Shown piece by piece: positions 36,321 to 46,857 of a DNA stretch of 64,000 bases; the stretch's first letter is position 1; each line of letters begins with the position of its first letter. The position numbers and the translations under genes were made by a program. The stretch spans positions 31,547,660-31,611,659 of the forward strand of contig NC_083601.1 in the NCBI RefSeq assembly GCF_029168945.1, in the 5' to 3' direction. The stretch comes from Cannabis sativa (Eukaryota > Streptophyta > Magnoliopsida > Rosales > Cannabaceae). The notes beneath the pieces are model-generated. The model did no database searches, was not told the DNA's origin, and saw only the letters and a program-made list of their open reading frames with translations.

Positions 36321-37578
36321 TATCCCACAAACCGTGTATCAAATTACATTACAACTGATAGAGAATGGAATTTAAGTACTAAATTGTCCTTTAATTTTTC
36401 AACTGTTGATTTGGAACGGATACTCTCCTTGCCTTTATCTAATCATGTCACCTCTGATTATTGGATTTGGCACTACAATGGTGAGGAGTATAATGTTAAG
36501 TATGGATATCATTTTGCTTGTTCTTTAGCTGATGATACTATTGATTCTGTTTCCAACCCGAATGTCTCATGGTGGAAATCCTTTTAGAGACTGAAGTTGC
36601 CCCCTAAAGTGAAAATATTTGCATGGAAAGCTATTCAAAATTCCCTGCCTGTTGCTGTAGAATTGATCAAGAAAAAATCCCTCACTTCGGCCTCATGTAG
36701 TTTATGTCTAAATGCATGGGAATCTGTGGGACATGCTATGTTCTCCTGCAAGCCCGCGATGAAAGTTTGGAAAAAAACTGGTTTTGCTTTCAATTACAAA
36801 GCTGCTGTGTCCATGAAAGCTGAAGACATTTTGTTTAAGTTATCAGAATCTTATACCAAATCAGAGCTGGAAATGATTTTCTGCACAATGTGGTCAATTT
36901 GGTCTGATCGAAACAATGTCATTCATGGTAAACTAGCACAACAGCCGACTGCAATCTTTGCTAAAGCTCAGAGTTTTCTAAGCAACTTCCAGACTTTACA
37001 GCAGCACTCACTTCCTGCTGGTTTATCGCTTGCCGCAACTCCTTCCAATTGCAAAGAATGGAAACCTCCTCCTCCAAACTGTCTCAAGTTGAACATAGAT
37101 GTTGCTTTCAATGCAGCCTGCAAAAAGATTGGATTTTGGGCTATCATAAGAGATTCCAATGGCAATGTTAAAGCTGCTATGTCTCATCCTATCCATGGTT
37201 GCTGTCGGCCACAAGAAATGGAAGCAAAGGGTCTCTTTTATAGCCTTAAATTTGCTAGACAGTTTAACTTCAAGGTTGACATGGTGGAGACAGATTCATT
37301 GATCCTTGCAAATTCTCTCAAAAAATCAACATTAAACCGATCTTCATTTCAAGATTTAATTTTTGATGTTCAAACTCAATTATCCTATCTCCCTTCAGTT
37401 TGTGTTTATAATGTTCGTTGTGATGTTAACCAAGCCGCACATGATTTGGCTAAACAAGCTTTAGTGTCGATAATATTTGTACCTGGCTTTAGAACTTTCC
37501 CTAAGCTATTCATTCTGTTTTTGTAAAAGACTCTTTAATTTTATAATAACAGTTCTTTTTCTCAAAAAAAAAAAAAAT
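36321..37578 (+). pseudogene. 5'-truncated L1-type LINE: zf-RVT and RNase H end
   Basis: The sequence reads almost continuously from about 36380 to 37526. The first part, through NVSWWKSF, ends in a TAG at 36585-36587 where tryptophan is expected before RLKLPPKVKIFAWK. The next 309 residues include the zf-RVT zinc-binding block (CSLCLNAWESVGHAMFSC) and a full RNase H-like RVT_3 domain with its acidic residues: LNIDVAF, EMEAKG, VETDS and CDVNQAAHDLA. The element then ends in a short 3' UTR and a poly(A) run at 37567-37577. The upstream endonuclease and reverse transcriptase are missing, so this is a typical 5'-truncated insertion. It immediately follows the MULE right end. Confidence 0.9.
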
Positions 37579-38067
37579 TAAAATTATCATATGAAATAAA
37601 ATTAACAAATGAGATTATTTTATCAAATTTTCGGTTTAAATAATTTTTTTTTAGTTATTTAATTATAAGATATACCAATCTGTCCAATCCCAACCGTCCG
37701 TGCCCGCGGGACCCAAACCGTCAACAGCTCAGATTATTTTGTCTAACGTATTTTCGTTTTCCTACATTTATTTATAAAATTATTAATTTTTTTTTTCTGT
37801 ATTTATTAAATTATTAATTTGATTAATAAATTTAAAATCCAACAAAATTAGGACGACGGACATAACGGACCCTTCCTCTACGACATCTACTACCGACTAC
37901 TTGAGATCTCGAGAGAGTGTGTGTGAGAGAGAGAGAGATCGACGGTTGTCCTGAATTCTTCTCTGCAACCGGAGATTCATCACCGTTCGATTAACCACAC
38001 ATTGTCCATCCTTCCAGATCCCGATTCTCAGGCCACAACTCTTCACTCTCTGATCTCATCATTTTAG
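37579..38067 (+). promoter_or_regulatory. Promoter and 5' leader of the kelch gene
   Basis: AT-rich upstream DNA turns GC-richer at about 37850 (GGACGACGGACATAACGG), followed by a GAGAGAGA stretch and a CT-rich leader. No sure TATA box. The leader ends at the donor TTTTAG|GTAGGTGAG. Confidence 0.4.
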
Positions 38068-38521
38068 GTAGGTGAGAAGCTCATCACTCATTACTACGCC
38101 ATTTTGTTTGGTTACTGAGAAAGTTTTAGCTCTTATGTTCTAATGATTACTTTATAGGAATTTCAATTTTGATCGAAGCAGCCAATGATGATAACAATTT
38201 GTTTCAAGTTTTGTGTCATACAATATGGGTTCTTTATTATATTTGTTTATCATGGCTCAGAGAGTCAGAGTGCTTGAATTTTGCGTGGTTGTTGCAATGA
38301 GCTTGGATTGTTGTGTTAAGTAATTTGATTAACTATTTATTTGGTTTTATCTTTTCCTTGTTGAATGCCTTTCATTGCTGTTGCTCATAAATTGTTCTAT
38401 TACTCAGAATTTTCATGTGGGATTGATCAAGTCTTACTATATTTTTTTTGGTCAGTTAAATTATAGTGTAATTAACTGTTAAATCAATTTGAATTTATGA
38501 ATTTGAGCTTCCCTCTTGCAG
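38068..38521 (+). other. Probable 5'-UTR intron of the kelch gene
   Basis: Donor TTTTAG|GTAGGTGAG and acceptor CTCTTGCAG|AATTCTGAA lie just before the start codon at 38531. Position and composition are intron-like. Transcript evidence would settle the exact borders. Confidence 0.55.
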
Positions 38522-38530
38522 AATTCTGAA

Positions 38531-41500
38531 ATGGGGATGGTAGAGAACAACAATTGGCAATCAGTATTGGATTATGATCAGTGGGTAGCACTACCGGTAT
38601 CTGGCCCTAGGCCATCTGCTCGGTACAAGGTATTTTAAGCGTTCAAATTGAATCATTTTGTTCCATCAAAAAACAATAAAAAAAAAAAAAAGAAAGAAAG
38701 AAAATAGTCATTTTGAACAAGGAAGAAACGGAGAACTTTTCTTATTGTTTAAAAGTTTCCTGTCTATTGTATTACAACTGTTGTTCATCAAGTTTTCTTT
38801 GGCTATTTATAAGTCCATCATCAATGCCATAATTTAGTGAAAACATTTGTCTTATCTATCAGGGTAAAAATTTCAACGTATTGTTTGCCTTTTTTACATT
38901 GTAGCATGCAGCAGTAGTAGTTGATGAGAAATTATATATTGCTGGCGGGAGTCGTAATGGTCGTTACCTATCCGATGTTCAGGTAAATAGCATTATTTCC
39001 TTTGAGATTGGAAATTTGTGATTCCATGTTCTATAATATTAGGCCAAATTTGCAGGTCTTTGACTTTGGAAACTTAAAATGGTCTAACATAAAATTGAAA
39101 CCAAATGTTGATAAACTTGAAGACAGTGAGTCACAGGAAGCTCTTTCACCCATCTCCGGTCACAATATGGTTAGAATTCACTTTCATAGTCATCCTTTAT
39201 TTGTGTGCTTGCGTATTTCATTTTCTATCCAATAGGCTTTAATTTTTTTAGACTGTCCTGTCCTGTATGGTTGCCACTTTCCAATAGATGAGTAATTTTG
39301 TATGTTTGACAGATTAAATGGGGCAACAAACTACTTCTCCTTGGTGGGCTTTCAAAGAATTTTTCTGATGAAGTGATAGGTTTGTATCATAAGGATATAC
39401 TGTGATCGGATTATATTGCTCTCTTTCAAGTGTTCTGATTCTGATATTACTCATGGTGTATTGAACCTTACGTTGTGTTAATGTACTTGTAGTTTGGTTT
39501 ATTGACTTGGATACACATATCTGTGGCATCATGGAGACTTCAGGAAAAGTTCCGGTAAAAAATGAAACTTTATTGCTGGTTGATTTTTTCTTTTCTGGCT
39601 CAACTATTGTACATTTTTCCTTTTGCCTTTGAACCAATAGATTTACTTTTTCCTTTATGTGATTCTTTTTGCTTTGTTTGGTTTGTTGAGTAAGAAATTC
39701 CATGAGTATGCATTGCAATTGAAATAAAATTGACCATCCTTGTGCTCATGATTTCATTTGCATGTCTATCTTTGATTTAATTTCATATTGTACTTGACTA
39801 AACGTTAAAGTGGAAAAGTGACATGGCTCAAGCTACACATTCTGTTTGGCGAAAATGGGCATACTATAAACACTGAATGTGAAATTGTCTCTAATTTTTC
39901 ATCTATTCAATTTTCATTTAAAGAGGGAAACTTCCCTTTTCTGTAACATTGTTACTTAATTCAGTATATTGTGACTAATGGAGATGCTTGTGGAGTGTAT
40001 TCTAGGTGGCTCGTTCGGGGCAGTCCACAACTCTGGTTGGTTCTAGGGTAATTATGTTTGGTGGAGAAGATAGGAGCAGAAGACTATTGAATGATGTTTA
40101 TGTTCTTGATCTAGAGACAATGACTTGGGATGTGTTGGAAACCACGTAAGTATCTAAGATACTATTTGGATAAACCTTTATGGTTTTGGAAGATTTCTGT
40201 ATTAAGTTCTTGTGTTATGATAGGCAGACATCTCCAGCTCCCAGATTTGATCACACAGCCGCAATACACGCGGAACATTACCTTTTAATTTTTGGTGGTT
40301 GTTCCCATGCCATATTTTTTAATGATCTTCATGTACTGGATTTGCAGTCGGTAAGTGTTTCTGTTTGGACCCTAGTCTATTTTCCTTTTATGTTCTTATT
40401 GATCTGATTGAACTATTAAAGCATATAAGCTGAATGCGTAGGCACAGTGTGTAGGGATGAAAATGCATATACATTTTTTCATATGTGTCAGAAGGTGCTA
40501 TGAAGTTTAACATTGATTGAGAAGAGGGTGAATGAGTTTAATGTCATCTGTTGGATCACAGTTTCTGCTTCAAACAGCATCCCATTTTGATTAAATACTT
40601 CTGTATTATTTAATGTCATACTTTTTTTGCTGCCAACCCTGCTATATGAGAATCTATTGATACATTTTTCACCAAATCATATTTGATATATGTCAATGTA
40701 AGTGATTGTATATCCTGACAGAATGTGTGATGTGTTAAGAGAGGGTTATCTTATGGAGAGGGGTAAACAATTTTTCTTATGAATATAGATTTCAAAATGT
40801 CTTAAGTTACTAGGACTGTATGATGTATAACTCAATAATTCTCTTACATATAAGCTGAATAATTTATGTTGAACAATGTGATATTTATGCTCTATATGCC
40901 TACATCCTTTTCAGTCAGTTTTCATGATTTGACATCATAAGATACGCCATTTTGCAGATGGAGTGGTCTCAACCACAAATTCTAGGCGACATGGTGACCC
41001 CTAGGGCAGGTCATGCTGGCATAACAATCAACGAGAATTGGTATTTAGTTGGTGGTGGAGATAATCGTAATGGTATGTGCAAGTGCAATGATATGTTATC
41101 AGTCTAGTCAAAATATGCTTACTTATGTCCCTTGTCAATTCCATTATTAGCTTCTATTTTACTGAATTTATATTTTTTTGTAGGTTGCCCAGAAACGCTG
41201 GTGTTAGATATGTCAAAGCTTGTCTGGTCATTATTGACAAGTGTGAAACAAAGGGATCCTCTTGCCAGTGAGGTTACTACTTTAGCCCTTGTTTTTTTTA
41301 CTGTACCTTTTCTATGCATTTTTTAGCCTTCTTGAGATTCATTTTTGTTCTATTGCCACCAGAGGGTAGCTCAAATAGTCTGATATGTAGTTTGCTCCCA
41401 CAAGGTCTATGATTTGAGTCCCTGTTGGTTACATAGCAATTTTTATAGTTTCTTGGTCCCCAATATTGTAGGGGTTAGGCAGGAAGCCTAGTTTTGTTGC

Positions 41501-43735
41501 CACCATGGAGTATAGGCTAACTCTTAAATTTATTTTATTTATCTCTCACAGTCATCTTTTGTTTGTCTTGTTCTGCACCATGTTTCTATTTGTTTTTGTG
41601 AAACATATATCTGTTATAGTAAAAACCCAGTAACTCGTATTAAACATATAGGTGACCAGATAGCTGGTGAACAAATTGATCCATATGTGATGTATAAATG
41701 TATATATTGAAACAGGGAGTCAGTCTTTGCTCGGTGTTAATTGATGGACAGAATCATTTGGTTGCTTTTGGTGGCTACAATGGGAAATATAGCAATGAGG
41801 TAATATAATGTTTTTAATACCATGAGTTTAGTCAGTGTGTTTATTCTTTACCCGACCCATTTAGGTTGCATTTGGTTGGAGGTAATGAAATTGAATGGAA
41901 TAGAAAGAAATCAATTTTTATTCTATTCCTTTGTTTGGTTGTCTTTTAAAGTATTGGAATGTCACTATAATGGAATGATTTTTTTTATCATATTAGTAGA
42001 ATGACTATTGTATTTTTAAATTTCATTCCGTTTTATTCTTATTCCCATTCCTGTATTTTCATTCATTACAATCAGACAGAACCTTTAAGTGTATCTCATA
42101 TCCATTGCGGTAGGAACGCTCACATTTCACACAATGTACTTATTAATTAATTTTCATATAAAGGTAAATCTAGAGATATGGAACTAGGGAAAGGGTAGAA
42201 AAAAAGTACTATGGTCATTGCCCACTTCCCAGTAGAAAATTATTTCTTTGACATGTCAGTGGCCTAGTATTGACCATATGAATGGGGATGGTTCTTTTTC
42301 ACTAATGTAAATAGCTGGGATATCTTGAAAGGTAAGGTCAATTGCTCCTTTTTTCTTCTTTTGATGGCCAATCTTTGTTTTGGGAAAGAAAGGGTTTCAG
42401 GTTTGGTTAGGACTGATTCTTTTCGTAGGGATACAAATGTGGCCTAAGGCAGCTCAATAAAATTAGACATTCTTTCAATATGCTACATGCTAGTAGCGTT
42501 AGAGAAAAAGCTTCGGTCATATTTCTAAGAAGATAATGAGTTATTAGATATGAGATAGTTTAAAGATGTCACTTGGAAATTTGAGGTTTTCTTCTCCTAG
42601 ACAAGGACATTGGCTTAAGCATATAATTGTCTAGGAATATTATGTTTGATGATGGAATCAAGCGGATACCCCTTCATTTTTTATTTTTTTTCAAAACACT
42701 TTCAGTTATTGTTTTGTTCTTCTATTCCATGAAGAAGATAATGGTAGAAAAACCCTGTTTTCTGCTTATGTACTAAACTTCAATCTTTATTTTAATGCAT
42801 TAGTTCATTTGTGTCATATTTATTTCTATAGCAAGCTTTGTATCATTTGCCTGCTAAAGCTCCTGATATCTCAATCTTATTCCTTTGCTGACTTTTGTCC
42901 AAGTTATCAGAAGATTTCTCTTTTCATAATCTGTATTTTGTCATTTTATTTTTCATAATTTTGTTATCCTGTGCCTGCCGTTTTTTATAGGTTTTTGTTT
43001 TGAGACCCAAACCAACAGACTTTTCGCGGCCCAAGATTTTGCAGTCACCAGCAGCTGCTGCAGCTGCAGCTTCTGTGACTGCTGCTTATGCCTTAAGCAA
43101 GAATGAAAAATTGGATTTCATAGGTGCAGAGTCAAACTCCAAGAGAAATGAAAACAACAATTTTAGGAAAGATCTTAAGATTGAGATTGAGGCAGCTAAA
43201 GCAGAAAAACATTTGTTGGAGTTGTCACTTGCAGAAGTTAGGGCAGAAAATTCTAAGTTGGGAGGGGCTATTGAAGACATCAATAGTAATCATGGCGAGT
43301 TGGTTAAGGTATTTTTTTTACCAACAAAATCACTTGCAAAATATATTCGTTCTCTACCCTGCTGTTGTAAAATTCATTGATTTAAATGTATTCTTTCAGG
43401 AACTACATTCAGTCCAGGGCCAACTGGTATCTGAGAGATCAAGATGCTTTAAACTAGAGGTTGCTATTTACTTCATTTAGTGAAAAAGAAACTCCATATT
43501 GCTTTATTATTGGATGGTGTCCTAGTAATTAAGCTTCTTTATTTAAACTTGAACTTTCCAGGCCCAAATCAATGAATTACAGAAGATTCTGGAATCAATG
43601 CAGTCTATTGAGGAAGAAGTACAAAAACTCCGGAACCAAAAGTCAGCATTCGAACGGGATATAGAGCATACTTCGGCTCCTCAGAGGCAAGGTTCTGGTG
43701 GTGTTTGGAAGTGGATTGCTGGGAGCGAGGCTTAA
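38531..43735 (+). CDS. Kelch-repeat protein with C-terminal coiled coil (At5g04420-like)
   Basis: I read 13 exons, all in frame: 38531-38629, 38905-38982, 39056-39169, 39313-39379, 39493-39554, 40006-40145, 40224-40350, 40958-41072, 41184-41272, 41716-41799, 42991-43308, 43400-43459 and 43562-43735. The product has 508 residues. Residues 20-330 form about six kelch blades with the usual double-Gly strands (LYIAGGSR, LLLLGGLS, VIMFGGED, LLIFGGCS, WYLVGGGD, LVAFGGYN) and a trailing Trp in several blades. An Ala-rich linker (SPAAAAAAASVTAAYALS) and a Glu/Lys/Leu-rich coiled coil (about 375-485) follow, ending VWKWIAGSEA. The layout resembles the kelch part of plant acyl-CoA-binding proteins ACBP4/5, but there is no acyl-CoA-binding domain at the N terminus. 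Molecular role unknown; probably a scaffold. Intron 9 holds a SINE. Confidence 0.9.
41362..41496 (+). mobile_element. tRNA-derived SINE in kelch intron 9
   Basis: GAGGGTAGCTCAAATAGTC (A-box like) is followed by AAGGTCTATGATTTGAGTCC (degenerate B box), the layout of tRNA-derived plant SINEs. The element ends in a short T run. Flanking direct repeats are TTGCCACCA (41353-41361 and 41497-41505). It is 135 bp long, in the same orientation as the host gene. Confidence 0.7.
41860..42090. mobile_element. Possible MITE in kelch intron 10
   Basis: GGTTGCATTTGGTTGGAGGTAA followed by ATTGAATGGAATAG at the left resembles, inverted, CATTCCGTTTTATTCTTATTCC and TTCATTCATTACAATC at the right. Such 'TTTGGTTGG...AATGGAATGG' elements are common in plant introns. 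Edges and duplication are not defined. Confidence 0.35.
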
Positions 43736-44175
43736 AATTTGAAAGCTTTAATCGACTTACATATCAAAAGGTGTCAAAATTTAGTTTTCCATGGCGAAGC
43801 TCAGGCTGATCGCTGCAATAGTATATTTGAAGAACCTGTGATTCTCATGCATATTGGTTCTCTGAGGTGAGATATTTTTGGGGGGACAGCACTAAGTTGG
43901 GTAAACAAACGCTCGAACCATACTATATGATGTTTTTTTTTACTTAATAAAATTCTTCTTAATTATTCATTCTTTTGATTTTCTTATTATTGTTCTCATA
44001 AAATTTATTTTTTTGTTACTCTGTTATATGATGAATGAAAATTTGTGCCATGGTTTTTTCTTTCTTTCTTTTTTTTTTTTAAAGATGTGCCTTGGTTTTT
44101 CATTGTGAATTAGATTTTGATTGACCAACTTGGTTAGGAAGCATAATAATGTAGTAACTAGTAAAGTGTGAAATT
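43736..44175. other. 3' UTR and flank of the kelch gene
   Basis: The likely 3' UTR extends to about 43950, where AATAAAATTC could serve as a poly(A) signal. Beyond that is T-rich intergenic DNA with no coding frame. Confidence 0.45.
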
Positions 44176-44302
44176 CAAGCCTTTCAGGATTCGTTTGGAA
44201 CTTCGTATTAAGTCGTATTTTATTATAATTATATTAAATTAGATTATATATCATATTTTTATATAATACTACGTTAAATTTTAATTTATAATAAAATATT
44301 AT

Positions 44303-44793
44303 GGTGCCGTTTGGTAACACTTTTGTTTTTTAATTTTTTAATCACAAAATGAAAGTAAAATTTTTGTTTTTAAAAAATAAATTTTTTAAAAACAAAAATG
44401 CGTTCTATAACCGCTTTTGTTTTTCAATTTTAAAAACAGAAAACAAAAGTGTGTTCTGTAAAGTTCATTTTTATTTTTATTTTTTGATTTTATTTAAGCT
44501 CTGCCCAGGTACGGGATCGGATTCGGGTTCAAGTCAAAAGTCGGGTTTAGCGTCAGGACCGTAGGGAGGGGATTTGGATCCAGGTCTGGTCGTAATCTAA
44601 AAGATTGATTAAGAAAAAAAAACTGTTTAAAAAAATATTGAAAGTGATTTTTTTTTTGTTTTTAAAATTTTAATTTTTAATTATAAAATTGAAAAGTAAA
44701 AACAGTTTTATAGAACATGTTTTTGAAAAATATTTTCACTTTTCTACTTTTAAAAACAAAAAACTAATTAAAAAAGTGTTACAAAACGCCACC
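44303..44793. mobile_element. Foldback MITE with ends GGTGCCGTTTGGTAACAC
   Basis: The left end GGTGCCGTTTGGTAACAC matches, inverted, GGTGGCGTTTTGTAACAC on the right. AAAACAAAAATG and GAAAGTAAAAT type sequence in the arms is complementary. The middle holds a GC-rich island (GGATCGGATTCGGGTTC, GGATTTGGATCCAGGTC). Target duplication is unclear (TAT at most), so hAT or Harbinger cannot be separated. Nested in the 44186-45740 insertion. Confidence 0.65.
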
Positions 44794-44868
44794 TATGTCT
44801 ATAAAAGTTAATACCACATAAAGTTTTATATAAAAATATTGTATAAAATACAATTCAATATAATACAA

Positions 44869-45725
44869 GGGAAATTTGATTTTCTATACTTAAAAAATCA
44901 AAAAATTTGATTTCTAAACCAATAATTTAAACCCTAAAAAAACTATACCTTTTTTTTCAAAACCCCAAAAATACCCCCAAACTCTCACAGCATCTCTCTT
45001 TCTCTCTCTATCTCGGCCGGTCCCAAGAATCCCACACCCCAGGTCCAATGGTCGGACCATGGGGTCCGATGGGGTCCGACCAATCGGACCCATCGGACCC
45101 CAAGGTCCGACCATCGGACCTCTCTCTTCCCCTCTCTCTCTCAAATCGCAGGAAAAAAAAATAATTAAAAGACGGTCGGACCTTGGGGTCCGATGGGTTG
45201 GTCAGACCCATCGGACCCCAAGGTCCGACCATCGGACCTCTTTCTTCCTCTCTCTCTCAAATCGCAGAAAAAAAAAAAATTAAAAGACGGTCGGACCTTG
45301 GGGTCCGATGGGTCCGACCAATCGGACCCATCGGACCCCAAGGTCCGATCATCGTAACCTCCGTCTTCTTCCCTCTCTCAAATCGCAGAAAAAAAAAAAA
45401 GTTTCGAGACTCGCCTGACGGGGCCGGGGCCTGACCGGGGTTGCTCTTTTGGGTTGGGGTTGGGGTCGGAGGGGTTGGGGTCGTGGTCGACGGGGGTGAG
45501 GGTGGTGATCGGCGTTGGGGTTGACGTGGGTGGGTGAGGGTGGTTCGGGTGAGGGTGGGCGGTTGGGGTGAGATAGAGGGAGAGAGAGATGATGCAGAGA
45601 GAGAGAATATTGTGAGGGGGGTATTTTTGGGGTTTTGAAAAAAAAGAATAGTTTTTTTAGGTTTTAAATTTTTGATTTAGGGAATTTTTTTTTTGATTTT
45701 CTAAGTATAGAAAATTAAATTTCCC
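44869..45725. mobile_element. Non-autonomous MULE-like element with palindromic tandem repeats
   Basis: The ends are GGGAAATTTGATTTTCTATA and, inverted, GGGAAATTTAATTTTCTATA. They are flanked by a perfect 8-bp repeat TAATACAA (44861-44868 and 45726-45733). The ends favour Mutator; the 8-bp size would also fit hAT. The interior is a GC-rich array of 115-bp units (separate entry) followed by a G-rich tail (GGGGTTGGGGTCGGAGG). Frames on both strands are products of the repeat, not genes. Confidence 0.7.
45048..45400. repeat. Three tandem 115-bp units, each with a palindromic GGTCCGA core
   Basis: Units start near 45056, 45171 and 45286. Each contains a head (GGTCGGACCTTGGGGTCCGA), its inverse (TCGGACCCCAAGGTCCGACC), a CTCTCTCTCAAATCGCAG stretch and an A run, so each unit can fold on itself. 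Confidence 0.9.
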
Positions 45726-45924
45726 TAATACAATACAGTACAAGCCTTTCTAAACCAACCTCAAGAAAGATTATTTCCATACAAATTTGTTGACTGTGGA
45801 AACTGGATGGACAATTATGAAAATGCGTTAACCTCCCTAGCTCCCCTGGATCTTAGCACTAATTTCACCTCTATGATTTTACCCCATTTATTTGTCAAAA
45901 TGAGTTCCGGTCTGTTGGAACTAG

Positions 45925-45982
<58 letters not shown>
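45925..45982. repeat. (ATT)19 microsatellite
   Basis: Perfect trinucleotide run of about 58 bp. Confidence 0.95.
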
Positions 45983-45983
<1 letters not shown>

Positions 45984-46431
45984 GGAGGATCTAGAATTTT
46001 CGTGTGAAAAGAAAAAGCCAAATTAAAAAAATACAAGTAAACAAAATTGTGAGAGAGAAAAGTAGTTTCTTGTGTAAAGTTTGAGAGAGAAGAAAAATGC
46101 ATTCTTTATATTAGAAAAATTTCGTTAATATGTAATTTGTTTAAATTATAAAACATCCCTATAATATTTTTTATGTTCTACATGTCCATAAATTTGATAA
46201 AAACAAAATTGTTATACTTCCAATTAATATAATTTTTGATATTCAATAATTTGTACTATCACCATTTTGGTGTTTCAAATTTGCTAAACAAGTCCATTTT
46301 TTGTCCGACAAATAAAAAAAGCTCCATTTTCTTTCTTCTATATGTCTAAATATTAATGACGTTTGCAATGTAGGATGGTCCACCTGCACGTGCGGGACAC
46401 GTTTACATTAGGATTTGCATATGCTTTTTTT
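45983..46431. other. AT-rich spacer
   Basis: No gene or bounded element recognised. Confidence 0.4.
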
Positions 46432-46780
46432 TGACAATTGTGTTTTGGACTTTGTGTTTTATAAAAGTTACTCATTGCACTCTCTGTTTTGTTAAATGAC
46501 AAAATAAATTTTATATTTTCTAAAATGGTACAAATAAGACCCTTAACTTAATTTTTGACAACTTTTTTTTTAATATAACCAACTTGAAAATACGAATGTA
46601 AACAGTTTTGTCATTACACTTTTAGATTGGATTATTATTAAATTTTATTTTGACAAAAAATTAATTCAGGGTCCTATTTTTACCATTTTGAAAAATACAA
46701 GGTCCATTTTATCATTTAACAAAACAGAGGGTCCACTCGGTAACTTTAACAAAACACAGGGTCTAAAATGGTATTTACCC
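46432..46780. mobile_element. MULE-derived MITE, second copy of the 7250 family
   Basis: It shares GTTTTGTTAAATGACAAAAT, TTTTCTAAAATGGTACAAAT and AAGACCCT on the left with the element at 7250-7622. On the right it ends AAAATGGTATTTACCC as that copy does. The left terminus is worn, so the left edge and target duplication cannot be set. Confidence 0.7.
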
Positions 46781-46857
46781 TGTGTATAATATATATAGTT
46801 ACCAATCACACATGGTATTTTTCTTTCAAAAAAAAAGTCACATACCACACTTCTACA

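Larger units (their letters stand above)
44186..45740. mobile_element. Outer insertion of a three-level transposon nest
   Basis: It is bounded by a perfect 10-bp direct repeat, CAAGCCTTTC (44176-44185 and 45741-45750). Once the two inner elements are removed, the remaining sequence is AT-rich with inverted similarity between GTATTTTATTATAATTATA near the left and TATTGTATAAAATACAATTC near the right. The left end has AGGATTCGTTTGGAAC, a common MITE end in plants, but its counterpart on the right seems lost. Confidence 0.55.

Noticed and set aside
38531..43735. Acyl-CoA-binding protein call for the kelch gene
   Set aside because: Similarity is only to the kelch half; no acyl-CoA-binding domain is encoded upstream.
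44914..45434. Overlapping frames rich in GPMGPIGP-type repeats on both strands
   Set aside because: They translate the self-complementary 115-bp array; no start context, no gene-like flanks.
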